Assembly: GCA_020062665.1 (NCBI GenBank)
Contig: JAGUVW010000021.1
Location: forward strand, 1-64,000
From: Pseudomonadales bacterium
GTDB taxonomy: Bacteria; Pseudomonadota; Gammaproteobacteria; Pseudomonadales; Ketobacteraceae
Direction of reading: 5' to 3'
Length of the DNA: 64,000 bases
In this document: piece after piece, positions 17,220 to 25,177 of the stretch
How the letters are laid out: each line of letters opens with the position of its first letter
Numbering within the stretch: the stretch's first letter is position 1
Position numbers and translations under genes: made by a program
The notes under the pieces: model-generated
What the model saw: only the letters and a program-made list of their open reading frames with translations
What the model was told of the DNA's origin: nothing
The model's database searches: none

Positions 17220-18950
17220 ATGCTTTATAAACCCAATACCGATTCAGTGCGCCAAGTGTTTGCTGAAACACTCAGGTTCTGCGGCTGGCTGCTTTTTGTT
17301 TTTTTCTCTCACTCTGCTCTTGCGTCATTCACCGACAGTCTGACTGTTGGAAATGCCAAAGCACTCGCACTCGGCCACGCAGTTACAGCCGATCCTCCCG
17401 GAATTGACTCAGTCCACTTCAATCCCGCAGGACTGACTCGCCTGAAAGGTCGGCAAATGCACATCAAAGGTGTGTTCGGTCTTTTTGAAACCAATTATGA
17501 GCTGGGCGAATATGGCGAATATCAACAAGGGTTGATCGATCAATTGGCGGAACTGAAGTGGCCCGGCCAAAGTGGCAACTTGCCACCAGAAGCCCAGGCG
17601 TATTTCTACGACGAAGCACTCAATTCAAAAAGCGAAGTAGAAGGCCCCACCGTCATGCTACCCGGGGGCATGGTGGATTTGCCATTCTCTGGAGGCATGA
17701 TGGGCGGCGCATCCTATTCGCCTCCCGGAAGCAAATACACATTTGCGACCAACGTCTATGCGCCGATGATGAGCGGATATCATCGCGCGGACGATGATCC
17801 CGGCCGATTTTTTCAGAGGCGAGGAGCTTTTACGCTGCTTACGTATTTTTCTCCTTCATTGGCCTTTGAAATGTCGGATGAATTTCAGGTCGGCTTTTCA
17901 ATCAACTTCAGTTACGCAGGCATGGGGCTCGACATCCCGGCGCGGGAACCTCACCTGCTGCTGTTCTATTATGGACATCCCTGGGTGCAGGAAACCTTTT
18001 GTAATGAAGATGGCACGCAAGCTCCAGGCACACCCGACATCTATCTCTGTCACGTCGTAAGCCCCTATCAGACCTATGGAAACCTGCTGATCGAAGCAGA
18101 TCAACCGCTTGTTTTTGGCTATAATGCCGGCCTGCTATGGAGCCCACAGCCATGGTTAACGTTTGGCTTGGCATACAACTCCGCGATCAAGACCAATCTC
18201 AAGGGAAAATATGATTTTCCCATCGAACCATTCTTCAAAGAGGTGTTGCTGGATGCAATGAACGGCAGCCTTTGGCCCACGCTCGTCGCCGCTACCAGCG
18301 CGTTAGGGCTACCTTTGCCAACCGCCGAGCAGACCGAAGCGCAAGGCAGCGGTGATATCAACGTAAAATACGAAATTCCCCAGCATCTTAGCGCCGGCAT
18401 CAGTATCCAGGTAACGCCGCGCTGGAAGTACAACCTCGATATCAAATGGACAGAATGGTCTGCATTCAGTGATATTCAGTTGCTCTTCGACAAAGACATT
18501 GCATTTTTTATGCTGGGCAGCCTTGCAGACAATCTGATGAATGAAGGAAGAAATGGCATCGAACCTGATGCGGTGAGATATCAGCTGGGTCTTCAGGACG
18601 TCACCTATTGGGGCATGGGCGCGGAGTTCCAGTACAACGAACGTTTGGCGCTGCGTGCTGGATTTGAAAATCGGCCTTCGGCTGTTCCAGATGATGCGCC
18701 CAATGCATTCATTCCCATCAACGATGGCATTCTGTATGGCGCTGGATTTTCCTATCAGTTTGAAAGCAAAAGCATGCTGGATGTATCGATAGGATATATG
18801 AAATCGGAGTCCCACTATCCACCGTGCTCGGCAAAACTGGGCAATGGCTGCAACCCAAGAGACGTCGCCTATCCCAACTACCAGGGCCAGGATATTAGAT
18901 CGGAAGTTTCATTTTTGCTGTTTGAAGCAATGTATAGCGTGTACTTCTAG
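17220..18950 (+). CDS. FadL/OmpP1-family outer-membrane transporter for hydrophobic compounds
   Basis: 576 residues from ATG 17220; the frame opens at 17130, but the inner start puts a signal peptide (CGWLLFVFFSHSALA) closer to the N-terminus. After it comes the FadL plug signature: GNAKALALGHAVTADPPGID then SVHFNPAGLTRLKGRQM. The rest shows alternating beta strands and ends in an aromatic residue (YSVYF), as in outer-membrane barrels. It is somewhat longer than E. coli FadL. It would let long-chain fatty acids, terpenoids, steroids or alkanes enter by lateral diffusion. It stands alone, between the P450 operon and the ligase remnant. Confidence 0.87.
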   Translation: MLYKPNTDSVRQVFAETLRFCGWLLFVFFSHSALASFTDSLTVGNAKALALGHAVTADPPGIDSVHFNPAGLTRLKGRQMHIKGVFGLFETNYELGEYGEYQQGLIDQLAELKWPGQSGNLPPEAQAYFYDEALNSKSEVEGPTVMLPGGMVDLPFSGGMMGGASYSPPGSKYTFATNVYAPMMSGYHRADDDPGRFFQRRGAFTLLTYFSPSLAFEMSDEFQVGFSINFSYAGMGLDIPAREPHLLLFYYGHPWVQETFCNEDGTQAPGTPDIYLCHVVSPYQTYGNLLIEADQPLVFGYNAGLLWSPQPWLTFGLAYNSAIKTNLKGKYDFPIEPFFKEVLLDAMNGSLWPTLVAATSALGLPLPTAEQTEAQGSGDINVKYEIPQHLSAGISIQVTPRWKYNLDIKWTEWSAFSDIQLLFDKDIAFFMLGSLADNLMNEGRNGIEPDAVRYQLGLQDVTYWGMGAEFQYNERLALRAGFENRPSAVPDDAPNAFIPINDGILYGAGFSYQFESKSMLDVSIGYMKSESHYPPCSAKLGNGCNPRDVAYPNYQGQDIRSEVSFLLFEAMYSVYF

Positions 18951-19027
18951 CCACATGGATATTCTGCTCCGCCCTTTGCACGCACCACATCTGCTGGTCA
19001 ATGCGTTGAACCAGGAATCGAACCAAG

Positions 19028-19140
19028 GACATGATCGTCACCGGTGGCTTCAATGTCTATCCGTGGGAACTGGAAGACATTCTGGCAGAACACCGGCTGT
19101 GTCACAGGTCGCTGTTATTGGCGTACCGCATGAGACCTGA
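19028..19140 (+). pseudogene. Frameshifted fragment of an acyl-CoA ligase (adenylation domain)
   Basis: Reading from 19028 gives DMIVTGGFNVYPWELEDILA, the conserved C-terminal-subdomain region of AMP-forming ligases. At 19093-19094 the frame is lost by what looks like one missing C; the next frame continues PAVSQVAVIGVPHE, exactly what should follow, and ends with TGA at 19140. The rest of the gene is gone on both sides. It is a small relic on the + strand next to the intact - strand ligase at 19154, and is more like ordinary FadD ligases than like that neighbour. Confidence 0.82.
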
Positions 19141-19153
19141 ATCCAATTTGACA

Positions 19154-20902
19154 TCAAACGATTCCTGGCTCACCCGCCGCTTTCAAGCGCTTGAATGCCT
19201 CCGCACGAATTTCCTTTGCTTTGGCTTTTTCATTGCCCGTCATGGCAAAATCTGATTCCGTGAAAGTCAGTATCTTGCGCGGTAACTTGAAACTGGCGAG
19301 CTTTTGCTTCAGGTAGGCAGTCAACGCGTCGGCATCGACGCCAACACCATCCACCGGCACGATACAGGAAACCACCATTTCGCCGAGGGTTTCATGCTCA
19401 ACACCAACTGTCTGGCTGCGTTTGATTCCTGGAAACCGTGCGATAATCGAATCGACTTCTTCCGGGGATACATTGGCGCCGCCAGTCTTGATAATGTCGT
19501 TGAGACGTCCCTCCCAGAACAACCTGCCCTCGCCGTCAACATATCCGCCATCACCTGTGCGGTAGTAGCCGTCCTCATCAAAGCATTCTTCCAGCGTCTT
19601 CCCGATGTATCCGATCATCAAGGTCGGCCCCTTGATACAGATCTCGCCCCTTTCACCCACCGGTGCCAGACGACGGGTTTCCGGATCAACAATCTTCAAC
19701 AGGTTCCCGGGCAATGGCACGCCAGCGCTGCCAGCATAGGTCTCTACTGACGTATCGGCATCAAAGGACGTATTGATCGTCATGGTTTCCGTGGTGCCGA
19801 ACGACATCGGCAACTTCCAGTCCGTGTTCACACGGGGATGCGCCATAATCAATTCACCACGCGTCACATAGCGCAGGCTGCTGAGATCCGCACCGTCATA
19901 ACCTGGTACTGCCTGCAGGCGCGCCCACTGGTGTGGTCGACCATTCATGAACGTGATGCGTTCCGCCTCGACCAGCCGGACAGCATCGGCTGCGTCAAAC
20001 AGCGGCTGCAGTATCACAGCACCACCGGTGGACAGGGCCACACCGACAATCATGGATATGTTGCCCGACCAGAAAAAGCCATTGCCCGTCCAGGCCCGCG
20101 CCGGTTCTTTCACGGCCATCACGCGGGGCCAACGCCACCATTGAATTGCAAACGCCTGCTGCGAATGCAGAATGCCTTTGGGGAGACTTGTGGTGCCCGA
20201 GGAAAAAAACAATCCACCCGCATCGCCAGGTGTTACGGACGCGGCACGGGATTCCACTATCGAGGCTGAAATGTGCGACGCATTGGCAACAAACGCGCTC
20301 CAGGATTCGAAGGCGTCAATATCCAAATATGCGCGGTCGGCATCATCCGGCCTGGTGATCCCATCAAGACACACCAGCCGCTTGAGGAAGGGAAATTTTG
20401 TGGATTCAAGTTGACCTGGCGCACTTTCCTTGATGATCGGATCCAGCTCCATCAATATGCGTGCAAAATCCTTCTTCAGCACCCTGTCTTCAAAAACCAG
20501 AATGGAAACGGCTGAAGCAGACAGCAAATGCTTAAGCTCATCAGGTGTGGAGAATGTGCTCAACGCAACAGAAACGCCGCCTGCCAGCGCTGTTCCGAAC
20601 AGCAGCGACAGGTACTCGGGCCGATTGGTCAGCAGAATGCCCACGCGGGTATCCTTGCCAACACCTGCAGCGATTAGCGCCCTGGCGACTTCGACAGAGC
20701 GATCCCACAACTCACGGTAACTCCAACGCACTTCCTCTGTTGGTGTGTTTAGCACGACGGCTTCACTGTCACCATACCGGCTGCACACTTCGCGCAAATA
20801 CCCGGGAATGGTCAACGCGCCCACTCCCGCTTCTTCGCTCAATGGGCTACCGCGTACCAAGGAAACTGCCATATCCGCAACAATCGCGCGCTTGCACCCC
20901 AT
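19154..20902 (-). CDS. AMP-forming acyl-CoA synthetase
   Basis: 582 residues from ATG 20902, chosen for its GGGGAG site; an upstream ATG at 20926 has none. The ATP-binding loop is FFSSGTTSLPKGI, the middle motif is SFGTTETMT, the hinge region RTGDGGYVDGEGRLFWEGRL, then NDIIKTGGANVSPEEVDSII. The C-terminal catalytic Lys region is GNEKAKAKEI. It is a close paralog of the ligase at 33910 along its whole length. It activates a carboxylic acid to an acyl-CoA. It is the last gene of the leftward block and lies 36 bp after the double-hotdog dehydratase at 20939. Confidence 0.9.
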   Translation of the reverse strand: MGCKRAIVADMAVSLVRGSPLSEEAGVGALTIPGYLREVCSRYGDSEAVVLNTPTEEVRWSYRELWDRSVEVARALIAAGVGKDTRVGILLTNRPEYLSLLFGTALAGGVSVALSTFSTPDELKHLLSASAVSILVFEDRVLKKDFARILMELDPIIKESAPGQLESTKFPFLKRLVCLDGITRPDDADRAYLDIDAFESWSAFVANASHISASIVESRAASVTPGDAGGLFFSSGTTSLPKGILHSQQAFAIQWWRWPRVMAVKEPARAWTGNGFFWSGNISMIVGVALSTGGAVILQPLFDAADAVRLVEAERITFMNGRPHQWARLQAVPGYDGADLSSLRYVTRGELIMAHPRVNTDWKLPMSFGTTETMTINTSFDADTSVETYAGSAGVPLPGNLLKIVDPETRRLAPVGERGEICIKGPTLMIGYIGKTLEECFDEDGYYRTGDGGYVDGEGRLFWEGRLNDIIKTGGANVSPEEVDSIIARFPGIKRSQTVGVEHETLGEMVVSCIVPVDGVGVDADALTAYLKQKLASFKLPRKILTFTESDFAMTGNEKAKAKEIRAEAFKRLKAAGEPGIV

Positions 20903-20938
20903 GAGATCTCCCCTGTTCTCCATCATCCATTCCGTGCG

Positions 20939-22132
20939 TCAGTAAGGCAGCTCCACTTCTGCAAGACCGGTAAGAATGACATCACCGTCCTGCGTGGTCT
21001 GCTTCACCTTGATTTGAACCACGGGCATACCGTAGGGAGAGAGAGTCACTTTGTCGACCACCTCGCCGTCCAGGTAAGTTACATCACCTTCGAAGGCAGG
21101 GCTGCGAAACTGGGATTTGGAGTGCCAGACAAACCCATTGTGCCCTGCCCAATAAGCCACGTAATCGACAAACCATGCATTCATCGATGCGCCATAACCG
21201 TAGGCACCACCCATGCCAATATCTTCTGCCTTGTCGGCGTTGATGTGGCCACTGGAGGGGCCATGGAACAAACCATCTGCCATGCGCGGATCGATTTTTC
21301 TGGCTTCAAAATCATACGACATCTTTTCCGAAAAGCCGGCGTCTTCAGTAGCAGGGTCGTACACACCCTCAGGCACATTCCAACGCCAGGTTCCCCAGAT
21401 ATTCTGCCGATGCGCACGACATTCCAGTGCGAAGGTGACAACGGAATGTGGACCAATGACGCGACGCGGAAGCTTGTCCCCAACTTTGACACTAGCAAAG
21501 TGTGGCGAAACACCCTCGCGATTCGACAGAATCCAGTCCAAGCGCAACTTGTTGACCACTGCCAACTCATCGGCACTCCATTTCTTGGGCGACCGCTTCT
21601 GCTTGTCGTACATGCCCCTTTTCTTTGCTTCGTCCACCAGATAACGAATAGCGGTCGCACGCTCCTTTGCAACCAAAGCGCCATGCTGGTTGCGGTGAAT
21701 CGTATCGCCGCGGGTGAAAACCGTAGGGCCGGCAAACTTGGTGTCAGCCACGTCGTATCCATCGAAGCGGCGCTGCTGGGTCAATTTGTCACCCGGACGA
21801 ACCGGCGTGCCGTAGAACCACCATTCTTCGCCGCCAAAGATCAAATGAGAGCCGGGAATCTTTCCAACGCAGGAGGGGTGACAGCCGTGACCGTAATCCA
21901 TTGCCACTGTGAATGACTGGGGAGCTACGATTCCACCAAAGCGGGAAGAACGGGCGAAATTTTCGTCCCAATGCAGCGGGTTGGCATAATCCATGGCCTG
22001 AACCCAGCGTCGGATATCTGTTGCATTACAGGCATCCCACATTTCAGCAAAGACGACTGGCTTGCCAACCCATTTATCCAGTTCTCTCAGATCGAGCTGT
22101 GTTTGATTTTCTTGTGCTTTAACAACAGACAT
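20939..22132 (-). CDS. MaoC-like double-hotdog acyl-CoA dehydratase/hydratase
   Basis: 397 residues from ATG 22132 (GGAG site; the frame opens at 22174). The N-terminal hotdog has MDYANPLHWDENFA and GIVAPQSF, matching the hydratase signature D-x-NP-x-H-x-D. A second hotdog follows (GAYGYGASMNAWFVDYVAYW, then SPAFEGDVTYLDGEV). Two fused hotdogs are usual for enoyl-CoA hydratases acting on bulky acyl-CoAs, such as steroid-side-chain or polyketide-like substrates. It is related to the proteins at 35659 and 39562 and sits in the same order beside an acyl-CoA ligase. Likely role: hydration or dehydration of a CoA ester. Confidence 0.8.
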   Translation of the reverse strand: MSVVKAQENQTQLDLRELDKWVGKPVVFAEMWDACNATDIRRWVQAMDYANPLHWDENFARSSRFGGIVAPQSFTVAMDYGHGCHPSCVGKIPGSHLIFGGEEWWFYGTPVRPGDKLTQQRRFDGYDVADTKFAGPTVFTRGDTIHRNQHGALVAKERATAIRYLVDEAKKRGMYDKQKRSPKKWSADELAVVNKLRLDWILSNREGVSPHFASVKVGDKLPRRVIGPHSVVTFALECRAHRQNIWGTWRWNVPEGVYDPATEDAGFSEKMSYDFEARKIDPRMADGLFHGPSSGHINADKAEDIGMGGAYGYGASMNAWFVDYVAYWAGHNGFVWHSKSQFRSPAFEGDVTYLDGEVVDKVTLSPYGMPVVQIKVKQTTQDGDVILTGLAEVELPY

Positions 22133-22175
22133 ACGGGCGAACTCCATTGGTTCATTCAATCTGACTCCACGCACG

Positions 22176-23162
22176 CTACTTATTTACATCCACCACCAAA
22201 CGGCCGCGAATTTTACCTTGCAGCAGTTCGGATGCCGCAGGAATGGCCTCAGCAAGACTGATTTCGCGGGCGATTACCGCTTCCAGCGCAGAAACGTCCA
22301 GGTCTTTCGCCAGACGGTTCCAGGCTTGCAGACGGCGTGATTTCGGCGCCATCACACTGTCAACACCCAGCAGTGCAACACCGCGCAAAATAAACGGCAT
22401 CACGGTGGAAGGAAAATCTGCACCTTGCGCCAGACCACAAGCCGCAACAGCTCCACAATAGCGGGTCTGGGCACAAGCATTCACCAGCGTATGGCTGCCG
22501 ACTGCATCAACCACACCGGCCCAGCGCTCTTTCTGCAACGGCTTGCCTTTTTCAGCCAGCGTGGCGCGATCGATGATGGAGGATGCACCCAGATCCTTCA
22601 GGTAACTTTCTTCAGACGCCTTGCCCGTCGCAGCAACCACGGTGAAGCCTGCTTTGACCAGCAGCAATACAGCCACACTGCCCACACCACCCGTTGCACC
22701 GGTGACCAGAATTTCACCCTGATCCGGTTTAATGCCGTAATTGACCAGCGCATCGACGCAGAGCGCAGCGGTATAACCCGCAGTTCCAATAGCCATCGCC
22801 TGACGGCTGGTAAACGCTTTCGGCAGCGCAATCAGCCAGTCACCATTCAGACGAGCTTTCTGCGCCAGACCACCCCAGTGTCCTTCACCAACGCCCCACC
22901 CGTTCAGAACAACACGATCACCGCGTTTCCAGTCCGGATGACTGCTCTCGCTCACCACACCCGCGAAATCGATGCCTGGCACCATGGGAAACTTTCTGAC
23001 CACAGGAGAGCTGCCCGTAATGGCCAATCCATCCTTGTAGTTGAGCGTGGAGCAGTCGACATCCACAGTCACGTTTCCTTCAGGCAGCTGGGATTCGTCG
23101 ATCTTGGCAACTTCGACGGTCTGGCCGGCATCGGTTTTGTTAATCAGAATTCCGGAAAACAT
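22176..23162 (-). CDS. acuI: MDR-family acrylyl-CoA reductase (AcuI/YhdH type)
   Basis: 328 residues from ATG 23162, which fits the normal AcuI length; the frame opens at 23219. Visible are STLNYKDGLAITG near the N-terminus, the MDR segment GIDFAGVV, and the nucleotide loop VTGATGGVGSVAVLLL. The AcuI/YhdH family reduces acrylyl-CoA or similar enoyl-CoAs with NADPH and lacks the zinc ligands of alcohol dehydrogenases, as here. It would clear a short unsaturated acyl-CoA, such as one left by odd-chain or branched oxidation. A possible operator lies at 23255-23274 over the -35 region. Confidence 0.78.
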   Translation of the reverse strand: MFSGILINKTDAGQTVEVAKIDESQLPEGNVTVDVDCSTLNYKDGLAITGSSPVVRKFPMVPGIDFAGVVSESSHPDWKRGDRVVLNGWGVGEGHWGGLAQKARLNGDWLIALPKAFTSRQAMAIGTAGYTAALCVDALVNYGIKPDQGEILVTGATGGVGSVAVLLLVKAGFTVVAATGKASEESYLKDLGASSIIDRATLAEKGKPLQKERWAGVVDAVGSHTLVNACAQTRYCGAVAACGLAQGADFPSTVMPFILRGVALLGVDSVMAPKSRRLQAWNRLAKDLDVSALEAVIAREISLAEAIPAASELLQGKIRGRLVVDVNK

Positions 23163-23254
23163 ACTAACTCTCGCTACTGTCATTCGTTGATGTGAGAAGG
23201 CCGTGACAAAACCGACCAATGAAGAGCTGTTAGTCTGCTGCCTCGACCAATACT

Positions 23255-23274
23255 AGTCAACAATGGTGTTCTAT
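23255..23274 (-). promoter_or_regulatory. AGTCAACA-N4-TGTT operator-like element
   Basis: AGTCAACA (23255-23262), ATGG, TGTTCTAT. The same layout is found at 42454-42473 and, as a perfect 8+8 palindrome, at 45691-45710. Read on the - strand the first half contains TTGACT, a good -35 element for the acuI-like gene starting at 23162. Confidence 0.5.
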
Positions 23275-23443
23275 TCTCAGCCCCTGAAACTTGCTCATCG
23301 ACAATTCGCGCAAGCACTGAGCCGCCAGAACGGGAACTGAGTTACCAATCCCGGTCATCGGCCTGATGCACGAATTGATCTTTGCATCAGGCCAACGCGA
23401 TGAAGACCTTTTCCAGAAGAATTCCGACACGGATTGAATCGGA

Positions 23444-25039
23444 CTAGGCTTTCACCGCAGTGAAAGAGAAGGATCCCATAAAGCCGGTTTTGACTTTTCC
23501 GGTCATGGTATTGCCATCCACAACACCCTTGAACTGAAGTTTGAGTTTCATGGGCTTCTGGATCTTGTTGATCCACTCGATTTCACCATTGCTGCTGTTG
23601 TAGGTGATTTCGTCGATGGGATCATTGCTGCCGTTGCTCGACTGCACGCCGCCCAACACGCCACTGACCTTTTTCAGCACCAGCGAACTGTCCATGGGGC
23701 CAGTTGGGCTTTTCACGGTCACCGTCCAGGTTCCTTCCACCGTCGCAGGAGCGCGGGTGCCCGCCTCATCCTTCGCTTTGGCTTCAGACGCAGTCTTCGC
23801 TGCGACTTTCGCTCTGATCTTTTCCAGGCCGCGTGCGTTAACGTAGGCAGGCAGGGTTTCCCAGCCACGCACTGTAGACGTGGAAGACAGGTTGGCATGC
23901 TCCAGATCCACGCTCCAGTCTGGAATGCGCTTCAACAATTCCTCGAATACGACGCGCGCCTCCATGCGTGCCAGCACGTTGCCAATGCACGTGTGAATGC
24001 CATGACCAAAAGACATGTGCTGAGGCCGCTTGCGGTGCATATTGAAGCGATCGGGATCTTCGAACACTCGATCGTCGTGATTGGCAGATCCCACCAGCAA
24101 AAGGATGGCGCTGCCTGCCGGCACGATCTGACCTTGGATTTCGACATCTTTCGCCACATAACGCCCAACGTGCGGCGGCGGTGGCTCCAGACGCAATGTC
24201 TCTTCGATGGCCTGTGGAATCAGTTGCGGATTTGCCACCAGCTCTCGACGCTGCTCAGGACATTCCGCCAGGGATTTTGCCATCCAGCCAATCAAACGAT
24301 TTGTGGTTTCATTGCCGGCACCGGCCAGCAGATTCACAAAGGTAGTGAGTTCTTCGATGCTCAGTTTGCGATTGGTACCCGTTTCATCGACGAATTCAAC
24401 ACCCAGCAATTCGGTGATGACATCATCCGACGGATTTTTCATGCGCCAATGAATGTAGCGTTCGAAATCCTGTTCGATATTCAGGCCAGCCGAATAATCA
24501 ACGGGCTTGCCCTCCTCTGTGATGATTTTGGAATCCGTAATCCGACGGACTTCCTGAAAATCCTCTTCTGGCAGTCCCAACAGCATGCCGATAACCCGCA
24601 TGGGGATCTGGCCACCAACATCCGCAATGAAATCGAACTCGTCCCGCCCTTTCAGCTCATCCATCAACTTGATGGTCATCACACGCACCTGATCTTCCAG
24701 GGCAGTCATGCGCTTGGGTGCGAAAATGCGTTGGACGATTCTTCGGTGAGCAGTGTGCAACGGCGGATCTTCGAAAATGAAAGTGCCTGGCGGCATTTTC
24801 ACGTTTTCCTTGATGAGCTCCAGAATGCCACCGCGGCCGGAAATGAATGTCTCATGGTCAAGAAAGCACTTCTGAACGTCACTGTAGCGGCTAACCGCGT
24901 AGAAATCGTATTTCTCGTTGTAATACAGCGGTGCTTCTTCTCGCAGGCGCCGATAGACCGGGTAGGGATTTTTGACGATTTCCCTCAGGTAAGGATCGTA
25001 ATAGACCTTGGCATCATTCAGGATTGCTTGCTCGCCCAT
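23444..25039 (-). CDS. Cytochrome P450 with extra C-terminal domain
   Basis: 531 residues from ATG 25039 (GGAG nine bases upstream; a frame start at 25054 lies against the palindrome). P450 motifs: LLAGAGNETTNRL (I-helix), EETLRL (ExxR), and FGHGIHTCIG with Cys351 as heme ligand. The P450 part ends near residue 405, the usual length. An Ala/Lys-rich linker (about 406-433) leads to a further 100-residue beta-rich domain (about 434-531), starting VEGTWTVTVKSPTGP. That domain is homologous to the tail of the molybdenum hydroxylase (1509) and to the small protein at 45997. The gene is under the long palindrome at 25057. Its ferredoxin is not adjacent. Confidence 0.92.
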   Translation of the reverse strand: MGEQAILNDAKVYYDPYLREIVKNPYPVYRRLREEAPLYYNEKYDFYAVSRYSDVQKCFLDHETFISGRGGILELIKENVKMPPGTFIFEDPPLHTAHRRIVQRIFAPKRMTALEDQVRVMTIKLMDELKGRDEFDFIADVGGQIPMRVIGMLLGLPEEDFQEVRRITDSKIITEEGKPVDYSAGLNIEQDFERYIHWRMKNPSDDVITELLGVEFVDETGTNRKLSIEELTTFVNLLAGAGNETTNRLIGWMAKSLAECPEQRRELVANPQLIPQAIEETLRLEPPPPHVGRYVAKDVEIQGQIVPAGSAILLLVGSANHDDRVFEDPDRFNMHRKRPQHMSFGHGIHTCIGNVLARMEARVVFEELLKRIPDWSVDLEHANLSSTSTVRGWETLPAYVNARGLEKIRAKVAAKTASEAKAKDEAGTRAPATVEGTWTVTVKSPTGPMDSSLVLKKVSGVLGGVQSSNGSNDPIDEITYNSSNGEIEWINKIQKPMKLKLQFKGVVDGNTMTGKVKTGFMGSFSFTAVKA

Positions 25040-25056
25040 GACGACGATCTCCATTT

Positions 25057-25103
25057 TTTTAATTTGGTGTCAGCATAGTGACACCAAATTAAAACGCCGT
25101 CAA
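25057..25103 (-). promoter_or_regulatory. Long perfect palindromic operator in the P450 promoter
   Basis: A perfect inverted repeat: TTTTAATTTGGTGTCA (25057-25072), GCATAG, and its complement (25079-25094), 38 bp in all. On the - strand a -35 TTGACG (25098-25103) is followed after 17 bp by CACTAT, so the repeat covers the spacer and the -10 element. The same layout occurs at 27158-27201. The form fits a TetR- or GntR-type repressor. Confidence 0.85.
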
Positions 25104-25177
25104 TTGAAACGCAGTGCATCCGGTTCATGCATCGTGCCATGGCCAGAACTGCATAATTTCATAAGGAAAAGACTGGT

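Noticed and set aside
21014-21916. Long open frame (300 residues) on the + strand
   Set aside because: It lies wholly antisense to the dehydratase at 20939, which has clear family motifs; the + translation has no recognisable domain.
23897-25078. Long + frame of 393 residues
   Set aside because: Antisense to the P450 at 23444, which shows all heme-enzyme motifs.
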